The position numbers and the translations under genes are program-made. From an uncultured Oscillospiraceae bacterium (GTDB lineage Bacteria > Bacillota > Clostridia > Oscillospirales > Acutalibacteraceae), in contig CABUNG010000003.1 in NCBI GenBank assembly GCA_902492895.1, forward strand, positions 74,112 to 138,111: DNA of 64,000 nucleotides. The letters are read 5' to 3'. Positions 42,521 through 51,666 of this stretch are shown in pieces. Numbering within the stretch: position 1 is the first letter of the stretch; each line of letters opens with the position of its first letter. The notes under the pieces are model-generated. The model did no database searches. It had not been told where the DNA came from and saw only the letters and a list, made by a program, of their open reading frames with translations.

Positions 42521-42563
42521 TCCCAACCGACCTTTCCGCCCGCCATGCTGGATATTCTTTTCT

Positions 42564-42592
42564 ATTGTAATGCCTGCGCCTCAAAATTGCAA
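42564..42592 (-). promoter_or_regulatory. Promoter of the rpiR-HI0933-cmk-plsC-ispH operon
   Basis: Minus strand TTGCAA, 17-nt spacer, TACAAT; nearly the same hexamers as the purE promoter. Confidence 0.8.
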
Positions 42593-42644
42593 GCGGTAAT
42601 CCCCCATCCTGCAAATAAAAAATGGACAGCGCCAAGCTATCCAT

Positions 42645-43178
42645 TCATATGCGGAATATATGCAGGAGTTTAGGCCGCAGAATCCGCTGATACATGGTGA
42701 TGAGATTGGTCACCGCTATATCGTATATGACGAAAACGACATTGCCCAGCCCCAAAAGAATCAGCGGCACATTCACGCCGAACAATTCCAGACTGTCCGC
42801 CGGCAGACCGAAAACCTGCAGCATCAGCCAATAGGCCGCCACGATGGTGCCGTTGAAGATCAGCAGCTTGGCCGCCCATTCCAGCGGCCGGAAACGGATC
42901 CGTTCGAGCAGGGCCTTGAGGACCGGGTAGTAGCCGAAAAACGCGATGAACAACACCTTGGCTTCCAGTGACGGCGTCAAGATCGCGTTGAGGATCCCGA
43001 CGACGGCATATACCATGAAGCCCCATTTGACGCCGCTTTCCAACACGATGGGAATCAGCAGCACACCGGCGATCGCCGGCAGGGCGTAGTCCGCGAAGGG
43101 GAAAATGGTCAAAAGCATGCACACGAGGGACAGCGCCGCGAGGAGCCCGCCCAGTGCGATTTTTCCGCTTTGCTTCAT
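42645..43178 (-). CDS. Small integral membrane protein, ECF S-component-like
   Basis: 177 residues with about five membrane helices, starting MKQSGKIALGGLLAALSLVCML. The N-terminal pattern and helix arrangement recall ECF-transporter substrate-binding (S) components, but no vitamin-specific motif is recognised. Co-directional with the J-domain gene upstream. Start at ATG 43178 is preferred over the longer, arginine-rich extension. Confidence 0.6.
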   Translation of the reverse strand: MKQSGKIALGGLLAALSLVCMLLTIFPFADYALPAIAGVLLIPIVLESGVKWGFMVYAVVGILNAILTPSLEAKVLFIAFFGYYPVLKALLERIRFRPLEWAAKLLIFNGTIVAAYWLMLQVFGLPADSLELFGVNVPLILLGLGNVVFVIYDIAVTNLITMYQRILRPKLLHIFRI

Positions 43179-43242
43179 GAGCCGCCATCCAGCCTTTCGT
43201 CCGGCACCGCCCTCTGACCGCGCCGTCAATGATCAAACGAAT

Positions 43243-43848
43243 TCAGCAGCAGCGGATGAGGTCGCCGCCCATGCATTCACAGCAGCAGTCCGCGCAGATC
43301 AGACCGTTGCAGACGTCGCAGGCGGTGCAGCCGCCGGTCGTCTGGCGTCCGGTGCGGTAACCGCCGTTCTGCCGCTGCATATCCATCTGGCTCAGAGCCT
43401 GGCGGTATTCCATATTGCCCGGATCCATCCGCACCGCGGTGGAAAAATGGTTGTAGGCGTCGTCCAGCCAGCCCTTCTTGAACAAGACGCTTCCTTTGAG
43501 AAAATACCATTCCCCGTCCCGGGAGTTGCCCGGGATGCCGTCGAGCAGGGTTTCGGCATCCATGACCCGGCCGGTCCGGATGAGATTCCGGATATCCATA
43601 AACCGGGAGGCTCCGCCGCTGCGGGATGGTCCCGCCCCCTGCGGAGCGGGGCCGCTCTGGCGCCGCATCCGGATGATGGCGTCGTATGCTTCGTTGACCT
43701 CCTGCATCTTTTCCTGCGCGAGGTCGGACAGCGGATTGTTGTTGTAATTGTCGGGGTGATATTTTTTGGCCAGCTCCCGGTAGGCCGCCTTCACCTCGTC
43801 ATCGGTGGCGTTCGGCTGAATGCCCAGCACCTGATAGGGATCAGTCAT
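43243..43848 (-). CDS. J-domain protein with TPR-like repeats and a cysteine-rich tail
   Basis: 201 residues. Residues 2-63 are a J-domain with the intact HPD (KKYHPDNYN), so it can stimulate an Hsp70. Residues 85-160 contain tetratricopeptide-like helices (EWYFLKGSVLFKKGWLDDAY). The last 30 residues have nine or more cysteines in CxxC/CC arrangement (CTACDVCNG, CADCCCEC), a likely zinc or metal site. It overlaps the DUF5685 gene, and this pairing recurs in Clostridia. GAGAGGA eight bases before ATG 43848. Confidence 0.85.
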   Translation of the reverse strand: MTDPYQVLGIQPNATDDEVKAAYRELAKKYHPDNYNNNPLSDLAQEKMQEVNEAYDAIIRMRRQSGPAPQGAGPSRSGGASRFMDIRNLIRTGRVMDAETLLDGIPGNSRDGEWYFLKGSVLFKKGWLDDAYNHFSTAVRMDPGNMEYRQALSQMDMQRQNGGYRTGRQTTGGCTACDVCNGLICADCCCECMGGDLIRCC

Positions 43849-44749
43849 AGTTCGGGTCCTCTCGCTTTCTGCGTTTACCGGATTTGGATGGCGAATCGTC
43901 AAGCGCCAGTTTCTGCACATTCGGCATGCCGAGCTCCAGGATATTGCGCAAAATGCCGTCAAAACGGCGGATATCCAGCAAATTATAGGCGGCGATGCAT
44001 TCCGCGAGCGACGCGTTGAGCGTAGCCGCCGCATAGGCGCGCGTTTCCTTCAAAGCCCCGAACTCGCCCGGAGGCAGCCGCTTCGAAAGGACAAACGCGT
44101 TGTAATTGCCGCTTTTCAGATCGTCCTCCAGGTCGTCCGCCGCGTCGATCAGATAAATCCAGCGGCCGAGGCAATAGCCGAAGCGTTCCAGAATCCGTTT
44201 TTCCCGGTCATCCCGCGCCGCCTGCGCCGCCAGATATTCCAGCATCCGGGCGGTCGGCTCCGCCGCCCTGTCGATCGACGGGACCGCGGCCTGTTCCAGC
44301 TCCGCCTGCTGCCGCATACAGTCCGCCACGAGCTGTTCGAGTTCCGGTTTGGCGCGCGCGGCTTTTTTATGTCCCCCGGACGAAAAAAGGAGCAGGAAAC
44401 GGGCGGCCAGCCCTTTCCAGAAACCGCTGTCCGCAACCGTGTCCCGGATTTTGTAATACACCAGCAGCGCCGCCGCGTCGGCGGCGTCTTCCAGCGCGGC
44501 GCTCTCACAGCAGCAGGTCCGCTTTTTCAGCGGATTGAACGCGCACCGCCCCCGTTTAAAGCCCGGGCATTCGTCGCTGAGCGCCATATAAAACAACGCC
44601 AGAAAGGTGAAATCGTAGCTCAGGGTCATCCGGGCCAGAAATCCGTAGCGTTTGCCGAGCTGCTTGCACAGCGCGCAGTACACGCCGCGGTAATGCTCGA
44701 ACTCCCCCATTTTCAGTTCCGGCTGGTACACCTTCACATATCCAAACAT
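43841..44749 (-). CDS. DUF5685 family protein
   Basis: 302 residues, mostly helical, no membrane segment. MFGYVKVYQPELKMGEFEHYRGVYCALCKQLGKRYG is the family N-terminus, with a CxxC (YCALC), a further CAFNPLKKRTCCC cluster and a LIDAADDLEDDLKSGNYNAF acidic motif reminiscent of prenyl-synthase-like folds. The function is unknown. It overlaps the J-domain gene by eight bases, suggesting that the J-protein assists its folding or metal loading. Confidence 0.82.
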   Translation of the reverse strand: MFGYVKVYQPELKMGEFEHYRGVYCALCKQLGKRYGFLARMTLSYDFTFLALFYMALSDECPGFKRGRCAFNPLKKRTCCCESAALEDAADAAALLVYYKIRDTVADSGFWKGLAARFLLLFSSGGHKKAARAKPELEQLVADCMRQQAELEQAAVPSIDRAAEPTARMLEYLAAQAARDDREKRILERFGYCLGRWIYLIDAADDLEDDLKSGNYNAFVLSKRLPPGEFGALKETRAYAAATLNASLAECIAAYNLLDIRRFDGILRNILELGMPNVQKLALDDSPSKSGKRRKREDPNYD

Positions 44750-44898
44750 CGCATTCCTTCCACCTTACGGGTGACGTCTATAGTATCATACAATACGATG
44801 AAAAACAGTATATGAAAGAATTGTAAATATTCCTTTATAAATCCAGTTTTCTCGTGATTTTGTCGTTCGGTCCGCACAGGTTCCCGCTTTAATTGCCG

Positions 44899-44938
44899 GA
44901 AAAACGGCAAAACCGGCGGTTCCGCACCGCCGGTTTTT
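44899..44938. terminator. Terminator between ydcF-like and DUF5685 genes
   Basis: AAACCGGCGGT/ACCGCCGGTTT with T-rich stretches on both sides. On the minus strand it ends the YdcF-like gene. Confidence 0.85.
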
Positions 44939-44954
44939 GGCAACATATCGGTCT

Positions 44955-45620
44955 TTATAAAGGACATGCGGGATAGCGGAAAGGGACGCGCAGGTCCCGG
45001 TCCGCGGCCAGACCGTTCCGCGTACAGGCCACCAGGGACTGCAGTTCCCGCGCGAGACGTTCCCGTCCGAGAGGCGTCGAAAACCAGGTATCCCGCCGGC
45101 CGCGCAGGCTGACCGCCGGACAGCATACCAGACGGTACGACTCCGGGAAACCCTTAACCGCGGTCAGATACGCTCTGGTCATGTGGAACTCCGCCGTCAC
45201 GAGCAGCAGGGTCAAGGGCGTCCGGCCAAACCGGCGCCGGAGCAGAGCGGCCGAATTGGCCACGTTTTCGGGTGTCGTCCGGGACATGTCTTCCGTCAGG
45301 ATCGCGTCGTCGGGCACGCCGCGCTCCAGCAGGCCCTGCCGGAACAGGGACGCTTCGGTCGGCAGGGCCGGATCCCGCGTTCCCCCCGAAACCAAGATGA
45401 GGGGAGCCCGGCCGGCTTCATACAGCTTCAGCGCCAGCCGCCCCCGGTAACGGAAGCCCATCCGGCTGCCGAATACCAGAATGAGATCCCCGGGTTCCCC
45501 CGTATCCTTTTCTGCAAAAAACACCTCGTTCAAGAGACGGATGCAGGAAAGCGGCAGCGCTTTGCTCCCATCGAGCAGCTCCTGCTGAACCGTCTCCCAC
45601 GGTATATCCGATATCCGCAT
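44955..45620 (-). CDS. YdcF/DUF218-family protein
   Basis: 221 residues. LILVFGSRMGFRYRGRLALKLYEAG, LILVSGGTRD, EASLFRQGLLERGVPDDAILTEDMSRTTPENV and LLLVTAEFHMTRAYL give the full DUF218 pattern, including the conserved SGG, E and H residues. The family is thought to act on nucleotides or envelope precursors; a membrane anchor is missing here, so it is probably cytoplasmic. GGGAGG upstream of ATG. Confidence 0.88.
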   Translation of the reverse strand: MRISDIPWETVQQELLDGSKALPLSCIRLLNEVFFAEKDTGEPGDLILVFGSRMGFRYRGRLALKLYEAGRAPLILVSGGTRDPALPTEASLFRQGLLERGVPDDAILTEDMSRTTPENVANSAALLRRRFGRTPLTLLLVTAEFHMTRAYLTAVKGFPESYRLVCCPAVSLRGRRDTWFSTPLGRERLARELQSLVACTRNGLAADRDLRVPFRYPACPL

Positions 45621-45710
45621 TCCGCCGCCTCCCGTCGTTCGATGCGGTTAGTCTGCGCGAAGGAGCGGACACTATGCGCGGAAAGTGCCGCCAAAACGGG
45701 AGGACACGGA

Positions 45711-48539
45711 TTATTCCAGCATTTTTTTGAGATAGCGGCCGGTATAGGATCCCGGGACGGCCGCCACTTCCTCCGGCGTTCCGGAGGCGACGATCTCCCC
45801 GCCCTTGTCCCCGCCTTCGGGGCCGAGATCGACGATATAGTCCGCGGTTTTGATCACATCGAGGTTGTGTTCGATGACGATGACGGTGTTGCCGCCCTCC
45901 ACCAGCTTCTGCAGCACCTCGATAAGCTGCTGCACATCGGCCGTGTGCAGACCGGTCGTCGGTTCGTCCAGGATATACACCGTTTTGCCGGTGGCGCGCC
46001 GCGACAGCTCGGAGGCCAGCTTGACCCGCTGCGCCTCGCCGCCCGACAGCGTGGTGGCGGGCTGCCCCACTTTGATATAACCGAGGCCCACGTCGTACAG
46101 GGTTTGGAGCTTGCGGGCGATTTTCGGGACGCTGGAGAAGAAGGCCAGCGCCTCCTCCACCGTCATTTCCAAAACATCGTAAATGCTTTTGCCCTTGTAT
46201 TTCACCTCAAGGGTTTCCCGGTTATACCGCCGGCCTTTGCAGACCTCGCAGGGAACATAGATATCGGGCAGGAAATGCATCTCGATTTTGATGATGCCGT
46301 CCCCCTGGCAGGCCTCGCACCGGCCGCCCTTGATATTGAAGGAGAAACGGCCGGACGAGAATCCGTGCATCTTGGCGTCCGCCGTGGAGGCAAACAGCTC
46401 CCGGATATCGTTGAACACCCCGGTATAGGTGGCCGGATTGGAGCGCGGCGTTCTCCCGATCGGGGCCTGATTGATGTCGATGACTTTATCGAGTGCCTCG
46501 AGCCCTTCGATCTTCGCATGGGCACCGGCCCGCGCGCGCGCGCCGTTGAGCTCGGCTGCCAGGTGTTTATACAGGATTTCGTTGACCAGGGACGACTTTC
46601 CCGAACCGGATACGCCCGTCACGCAATTGAAAGCGCCCAGGCGGAAGGAAACGTCGATGTTTTTCAGGTTGTTTTCGCTCGCGCCCCGCACGGTCAGCAG
46701 ACGCCCGGATCCGGGGCGGCGTTTTTCCGGCACGGGAATGCGGCGGCGGCCGCTGAGATACTGGCCGGTCACAGAATCCGGACAGGCGCAGATCTCGTCC
46801 ACGGGGCCGGAGCAGATCACGTGGCCTCCGTGGACCCCGGCGCCCGGGCCGATATCGACGATCCAGTCGGCCGCCCGCATGGTGTCCTCGTCGTGCTCCA
46901 CCACGATCAGGGTGTTGCCCAGATCCCGCAGGCGCTGCAGGGTGGCCAGCAGCTTGTCGTTGTCCCGCTGATGCAGCCCGATGCTGGGTTCGTCCAGGAT
47001 ATAGAGCACCCCCATCAGATAAGAGCCGATCTGGGTGGCGAGGCGGATCCGCTGACTCTCGCCGCCCGACAGGGTGCCGGCCGCCCGGGACAGGCTCAGG
47101 TATTCGAGCCCCACGCTTTGAAGGAAGCCGAGGCGTTCCCGGATCTCCTTGAGGATCCGTTCCCCGATCCGCCGCTCCCGGTCGCTCAGCCGGGGCTCCA
47201 GATCGTCGACGAACTGCAGCGCGCCCGATACCGACAGGCGGCTGAGCTCCGAGATGTTGGATCCGCCCACCGTGACAGCGAGGCTCTCCGGCTTGAGGCG
47301 GTGGCCGTGGCACTCCGGGCAGGGAATTTCGCTCATATACTCCTCGAGCTCTTCCCGCATCCATTCGCTGGAGGTCTCCTTATACCGCCTCTGCAGATTG
47401 TTGAGGACGCCTTCGAAATCGGTGAAATATTCGCCGGAGCCGTATTCCATTTTCCGGGTCATCTTGATTTTCTCGCCCTTGGTTCCGTAGAGGATCACGT
47501 CGATCGCCTTTTTCGGCAGGTCCTTCACCGGCGTATCCAGCGAAAATCCGTAGTGGGCGGCAAGCCCTTCGTAATACATCTGCGCGATGGTGCCGCCGTC
47601 GGCATAGCTCCAGCCGCTCGCATGAATGGCGCCCTGCTTGATCGACAGCTTGGGATCCGGGATGATCCGATCCGGATCCATGGACATGAAGACGCCGAGA
47701 CCCGTGCACTTGGGACAGGCGCCGAACGGGTTGTTGAACGAAAACATCCGGGGGGCGAGCTCTTCGATGCTCACGCCATGCTCGGGACAGGCGTAGTTCT
47801 GCGAGAAGGGCATCTCCTCCCCGCCCACTACGTCGATGGTCACGAGTCCGCCCGTCAGCGCAGTGGCGGTCTCGACGGAATCGGCCAGACGGCTCCGCAT
47901 ATCGTCCCGGACGACAAGGCGGTCCACCACGACCTCGATGGTGTGCTTTTTGTTTTTCTCCATCGGGATCGTCTCGGACAAATCGTAGACGTTCCCGTCC
48001 ACCCTCACCCGGACATATCCGGATTTCCGGGCCGCCTCGAATTCCTTGGAGTGCTCGCCCTTCCGTCCCCGCACAACGGGCGCCAGCACCTGGATGCGGG
48101 TTCCCTCCTCCAGCGCCATCACCCGGTCGACGATCTGGTCGACGGTCTGCTGCTTGATCTCCCGGCCGCAGATGGGGCAGTGCGGAACGCCGATGCGGGC
48201 GTAGAGCAGGCGCAGGTAATCGTATATTTCGGTGACGGTGCCAACCGTGGAACGGGGATTTTTCGACGTCGTTTTCTGGTCGATGGAAATGGCGGGGGAC
48301 AACCCCTCGATATAGTCCACATCGGGCTTTTCCATCTGCCCGAGAAACTGGCGGGCATAGGAGGACAGGCTCTCGACATAGCGGCGCTGCCCCTCCGCAT
48401 AAATGGTATCGAAAGCCAGAGAGGACTTGCCCGACCCCGACAGACCGGTGAACACCACCAGCTTGTCCCGCGGGATTTCAATGTCCACGTTTTTGAGGTT
48501 GTGCTCCCTGGCCCCTTTGACGATCAGTTTATTCTGCAT
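45711..48539 (-). CDS. uvrA: Excinuclease ABC subunit A
   Basis: 942 residues. Two ABC ATPase modules: Walker A GLSGSGKSSLAF (about 32-43) and GVSGSGKSSLVNEI (about 640), signatures LSGGESQRIRLA and LSGGEAQRVKLA, Walker B YILDEPSIGLH and YILDEPTTGLH. Zinc modules CPICGREI, CPKCTGLG, CPECHGHR and CEACQGDG...CEVCKGRRY are complete. It scans DNA for bulky damage and loads UvrB. It is last in the uvrB-alkZ-like-uvrA operon, 78 nt after the glycosylase-like gene. Confidence 0.98.
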   Translation of the reverse strand: MQNKLIVKGAREHNLKNVDIEIPRDKLVVFTGLSGSGKSSLAFDTIYAEGQRRYVESLSSYARQFLGQMEKPDVDYIEGLSPAISIDQKTTSKNPRSTVGTVTEIYDYLRLLYARIGVPHCPICGREIKQQTVDQIVDRVMALEEGTRIQVLAPVVRGRKGEHSKEFEAARKSGYVRVRVDGNVYDLSETIPMEKNKKHTIEVVVDRLVVRDDMRSRLADSVETATALTGGLVTIDVVGGEEMPFSQNYACPEHGVSIEELAPRMFSFNNPFGACPKCTGLGVFMSMDPDRIIPDPKLSIKQGAIHASGWSYADGGTIAQMYYEGLAAHYGFSLDTPVKDLPKKAIDVILYGTKGEKIKMTRKMEYGSGEYFTDFEGVLNNLQRRYKETSSEWMREELEEYMSEIPCPECHGHRLKPESLAVTVGGSNISELSRLSVSGALQFVDDLEPRLSDRERRIGERILKEIRERLGFLQSVGLEYLSLSRAAGTLSGGESQRIRLATQIGSYLMGVLYILDEPSIGLHQRDNDKLLATLQRLRDLGNTLIVVEHDEDTMRAADWIVDIGPGAGVHGGHVICSGPVDEICACPDSVTGQYLSGRRRIPVPEKRRPGSGRLLTVRGASENNLKNIDVSFRLGAFNCVTGVSGSGKSSLVNEILYKHLAAELNGARARAGAHAKIEGLEALDKVIDINQAPIGRTPRSNPATYTGVFNDIRELFASTADAKMHGFSSGRFSFNIKGGRCEACQGDGIIKIEMHFLPDIYVPCEVCKGRRYNRETLEVKYKGKSIYDVLEMTVEEALAFFSSVPKIARKLQTLYDVGLGYIKVGQPATTLSGGEAQRVKLASELSRRATGKTVYILDEPTTGLHTADVQQLIEVLQKLVEGGNTVIVIEHNLDVIKTADYIVDLGPEGGDKGGEIVASGTPEEVAAVPGSYTGRYLKKMLE

Positions 48540-48617
48540 GGATGATAACCCTTCCTATTCCCGGCGGCGTCCCGCCGCCGACTTGCACGGCCTTCCGGCC
48601 GCTGTACCGACTCACCG

Positions 48618-49295
48618 TCAGACGCCGATAAACCGGCGGACGGCCTGTTCGTCCGCCTGCGGATTCAGGCGGGCAATGTGTTCCCGGATTCTAAAACAGG
48701 CCTCCTCCGGGGCTATCCGGAGGGACTCTTCCCACACGTCTCCGGGGAAAAACGCTTCGGGTGTGCAGAAGAGGGATACCGGCCAGCCATAGGGCTCCCC
48801 CGTCCTCGATACCTTGCGGGTTTCGCCGCAGATGGTGAGAAACAGACCCGCCTGCAGGCGGGTCAGCGCGGCATCGATCCGGGACGGCTTGTCACAGCCG
48901 GCCGCGGCCTTGATCCGGTGCAGCGGCATCACGCCCGCCTGCGCCACAACCCGGTATAGGTCCCGGTCCAGCCGCCCGATCAGCCCCTCGCCGTACATCT
49001 CGTCGAGGGTTCTCCCCCGGCGGCGGGCCGCCAGAAACACGGGATACCAGTCCCGCGATATCCAGCCCGATTTGCCGAAAAAGACCTTGCCGTACGCCAG
49101 CGTCCGGTCTTCCAGCGCCCGGATCCGCCAGATCCAGGGATCGGTTTCGGGATCGCCCGAATGGGCGTGCAGAGAGGAATCCAGAAACGGGCTGAGCGAA
49201 AAAATCCCCTCTGCGTTGCTCCCGCCCATGGCAAACCCCGCCAGCCGCAGAGCCGCACGGAACTCCTCCAGGGTCCGGATGGTACCAAACTCCAT
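48618..49295 (-). CDS. AlkZ/YcaQ-related protein in the uvr operon
   Basis: 225 residues, no membrane segment. The sequence (WIWRIRALEDRTLAYGKVFFGKSGWISRDWYPVFLAARR, then winged-helix-like LIGRLDRDLYRVVAQAGVMPLHRIKAAAG) matches the small AlkZ-related proteins as I remember them; full AlkZ/YcaQ glycosylases are about 380-410 residues and unhook interstrand crosslinks. The canonical QxQ/QxD catalytic motif of AlkZ is not visible, so enzymatic activity is uncertain. Its place between uvrB and uvrA, downstream of a LexA box, implies a DNA-repair role. Confidence 0.65.
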   Translation of the reverse strand: MEFGTIRTLEEFRAALRLAGFAMGGSNAEGIFSLSPFLDSSLHAHSGDPETDPWIWRIRALEDRTLAYGKVFFGKSGWISRDWYPVFLAARRRGRTLDEMYGEGLIGRLDRDLYRVVAQAGVMPLHRIKAAAGCDKPSRIDAALTRLQAGLFLTICGETRKVSRTGEPYGWPVSLFCTPEAFFPGDVWEESLRIAPEEACFRIREHIARLNPQADEQAVRRFIGV

Positions 49296-49325
49296 ATCGA
49301 CACATCCTCACAGCCGCCGGCCGGC

Positions 49326-51305
49326 TCAGTCCATCTTTTTGAGCTTTTCGATCTCGTCCCGCAGCCAGGCCGCGTGCTCGAACTCCAGCAGTTTCGCCGC
49401 GTTCTTCATCTCGCGGGTCAGCTGCTCGATCCGCTGCTGCCGCTCCGCACGGCTCAGGCGCTTGGCCGGCTTGTCCTTCCCCTTGTTTTTCGGGGTGATT
49501 TCGATGACGTCCCGGACATCCTTGAGGATGGTTTTGGGGACGATGCCGTGCTCCTCGTTGTACCGCATCTGGATGGCGCGGCGGCGGTTGGTCTCGTTCA
49601 GCGCCCTCTCCATGGACGGCGTCACCTGGTCGGCGTACATGATGACCTGGCCCTCGGCGTTCCGCGCCGCCCGGCCGATGGTCTGGATCAGGGAGGTTTC
49701 GGAACGCAGGAACCCCTCCTTGTCCGCGTCGAGGATGGCGACCAGGGAAACCTCGGGAATGTCCAGCCCCTCCCGCAGCAGATTGATGCCGACCAGCACA
49801 TCGAACTCGCCCAGCCGCAGGTCCCGGATGATCTCCATACGCTCCATGGTGTCGATATCGTGGTGCATATACCGCACCCGCAGGCCCGCGTTGTCGAAAT
49901 AGGTCGTCAGATCCTCCGCCATTTTCTTGGTCAGGGTGGTCACGAGCACCCGCTCCCCGCGGGCGGCCCTGGTCCGGATTTCGTCCATCAGGTCGTCGAT
50001 CTGTCCCTCGACCGGCTTGACGATCACCTCCGGATCGAGCAGCCCGGTCGGCCGGATGACCTGTTCGACAGGGGCTCCGCTGTGACTCCGTTCAAAATCC
50101 CCGGGCGTCGCGCTGACGAACACGACCTGATTAACCCGGTCGTAAAATTCGTCGAAGTTCAGCGGCCGGTTGTCGTAGGCGCTCGGCAGGCGGAATCCGT
50201 AATCGATCAGGTTCTTTTTGCGGGCAAAGTCGCCCCCGAACATGCCGCGCACCTGGGGCAGGGTGACGTGGGATTCGTCCACGAACAGCAGGTAATCCTC
50301 CGGAAAATAATCGAGAAGAGTGAACGGCGACGAGCCCGGCGCCCGGCCCGCCAGGACGCGGGAGTAGTTTTCAATCCCCTTGCACACCCCGATTTCCCGC
50401 AGCATTTCTATATCGTAGCGGGTGCGCTGCAGAATCCGCTGCGCCTCCAACAGCTGGCCGTTTTTCTTGAAAAATTCCACCCGCTCGGCCAGTTCCCGCT
50501 CGATCTCCGCGACGGCTTCCTCCATCTTGTCCCGCGGCACGATATAGTGAGAGGCGGGATAGATGGCGATATGCCCCAGCAGATTCTTGAGTTCGCCGGT
50601 CAAGGCGTTGATCTCGCTGATGCGGTCAATTTCATCGCCGAAAAACTCCACCCGGATGACCGTTTCCCCCGCGTAGGCGGGAAATATCTCCACTACGTCC
50701 CCCCGGACGCGGAATTTGTTCCGGACGAAATTGATATCGTTGCGTTCGTACTGAAGTTCCACCAGCTTCGCCAGCAGTTCGTCCCGCGGCTTCACCATTC
50801 CCGGACGCAGCGAGATGATCATGTTGCGGTAATCGATGGGGTTGCCGAGACTGTAAATACAGGAAACGCTCGCCACGATGATGACGTCCCGCCGCTCGGA
50901 AAGCGCCGACGTGGCGGAGTGGCGGAGCTTGTCGATCTCGTCGTTGATGGCCGAATCCTTTTCGATATAGGTGTCCGTTGAGGCGATGTACGCCTCGGGC
51001 TGATAATAATCGTAGTAGGAGACGAAATACTCCACGGCGTTGTGGGGGAAGAATTCGCGGAACTCGCCGCAGAGCTGGGCCGCCAGGGTTTTATTGTGGG
51101 CCAGCACCAGCGTCGGTTTGTTCACCTTTGCAATGACATTGGCCATGGTGAATGTCTTGCCGGAGCCCGTCACCCCCAGCAGCGTCTGTTCTTTGTCCCC
51201 TTTTTGGATGCCCTCCGCCAGCTTGGCGATGGCCTCCGGCTGGTCACCCGTCGGTTTGTAGGGGGAGACCAGCTTGAATAATTCCTGCTCGTTTTGCTCT
51301 TTCAT
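49326..51305 (-). CDS. uvrB: Excinuclease ABC subunit B
   Basis: 659 residues. Walker A GVTGSGKTFTMANVIA near 45, the damage-probing beta-hairpin YDYYQPEAYIASTDTYIEKDSAIN, DESHVTLPQVRGMF, helicase motifs GINLLREGLDIPEVSLVAILDADKEGFLRS and QTIGRAARN, and the C-terminal UVR domain that binds UvrC (LTREMKNAAKLLEFEHAAWLRDEI). ATG 51305 is preferred to the longer frame from 51311. First gene of the operon; a LexA box lies at its promoter. Confidence 0.98.
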   Translation of the reverse strand: MKEQNEQELFKLVSPYKPTGDQPEAIAKLAEGIQKGDKEQTLLGVTGSGKTFTMANVIAKVNKPTLVLAHNKTLAAQLCGEFREFFPHNAVEYFVSYYDYYQPEAYIASTDTYIEKDSAINDEIDKLRHSATSALSERRDVIIVASVSCIYSLGNPIDYRNMIISLRPGMVKPRDELLAKLVELQYERNDINFVRNKFRVRGDVVEIFPAYAGETVIRVEFFGDEIDRISEINALTGELKNLLGHIAIYPASHYIVPRDKMEEAVAEIERELAERVEFFKKNGQLLEAQRILQRTRYDIEMLREIGVCKGIENYSRVLAGRAPGSSPFTLLDYFPEDYLLFVDESHVTLPQVRGMFGGDFARKKNLIDYGFRLPSAYDNRPLNFDEFYDRVNQVVFVSATPGDFERSHSGAPVEQVIRPTGLLDPEVIVKPVEGQIDDLMDEIRTRAARGERVLVTTLTKKMAEDLTTYFDNAGLRVRYMHHDIDTMERMEIIRDLRLGEFDVLVGINLLREGLDIPEVSLVAILDADKEGFLRSETSLIQTIGRAARNAEGQVIMYADQVTPSMERALNETNRRRAIQMRYNEEHGIVPKTILKDVRDVIEITPKNKGKDKPAKRLSRAERQQRIEQLTREMKNAAKLLEFEHAAWLRDEIEKLKKMD

Positions 51306-51411
51306 CGGCAACGTTTCTCCATTATAAACAACAGCCCAAGGATATAAATTCGGTTCTGTATATTCAACTTCCCTGCTTGTTGACCTTTTATACGTTTTGC
51401 GCGCAAGGGTA
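51306..51411 (-). other. uvrB 5' untranslated region
   Basis: About 110 nt between the LexA box and the uvrB start, AT-rich, with no recognised ORF or riboswitch. Confidence 0.5.
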
Positions 51412-51423
51412 GAACATTCGTTC
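51412..51423 (-). promoter_or_regulatory. LexA (SOS) box of the uvrB operon
   Basis: GAAC-N4-GTTC (GAACATTCGTTC on the plus strand), matching the Gram-positive LexA/DinR consensus core. It begins eight bases downstream of the -10, covering the start site. Confidence 0.8.
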
Positions 51424-51431
51424 TTGCGTCC

Positions 51432-51460
51432 ATTTTACTCCAGATAGCCTGGGATGTCAA
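51432..51460 (-). promoter_or_regulatory. Promoter of the uvrB-alkZ-like-uvrA operon
   Basis: Minus strand perfect TTGACA (51455-51460), 17-nt spacer, TAAAAT (51432-51437), adjoining the LexA box. Confidence 0.85.
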
Positions 51461-51636
51461 CCGATAAATTATAACATGCTTCGAGCGAACTTTCAATTTC
51501 CATATATTCTACATGGTGTAATGCCCATTAGCGGGCAAATTCCTCTGTTCCTTTCGCCATTTTTCTGCGCCGTCCGACCCCAGCTTTCCTTTGGCAATAG
51601 GAGTTTTTGTTCTTCCTCTTCGCTTAAGCTCTCTTG

Positions 51637-51661
51637 ACCACGCGATTATCGCGTGGTTTTT
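51637..51661 (+). terminator. Orphan plus-strand terminator
   Basis: ACCACGCGAT/ATCGCGTGGT followed by TTTTTC on the plus strand. No plus-strand gene precedes it, so it may end an unannotated small RNA from 51.45-51.64 kb, or be a bidirectional stop. Confidence 0.6.
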
Positions 51662-51666
51662 CTATA

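Noticed and set aside
45183..48545. A plus-strand open frame of over 1,100 codons opposite uvrA
   Set aside because: It mirrors uvrA in the antisense direction, has no domain, and is explained by high GC codon bias. The same holds for the 899-codon plus-strand frame opposite purF-purM (7736-10435).
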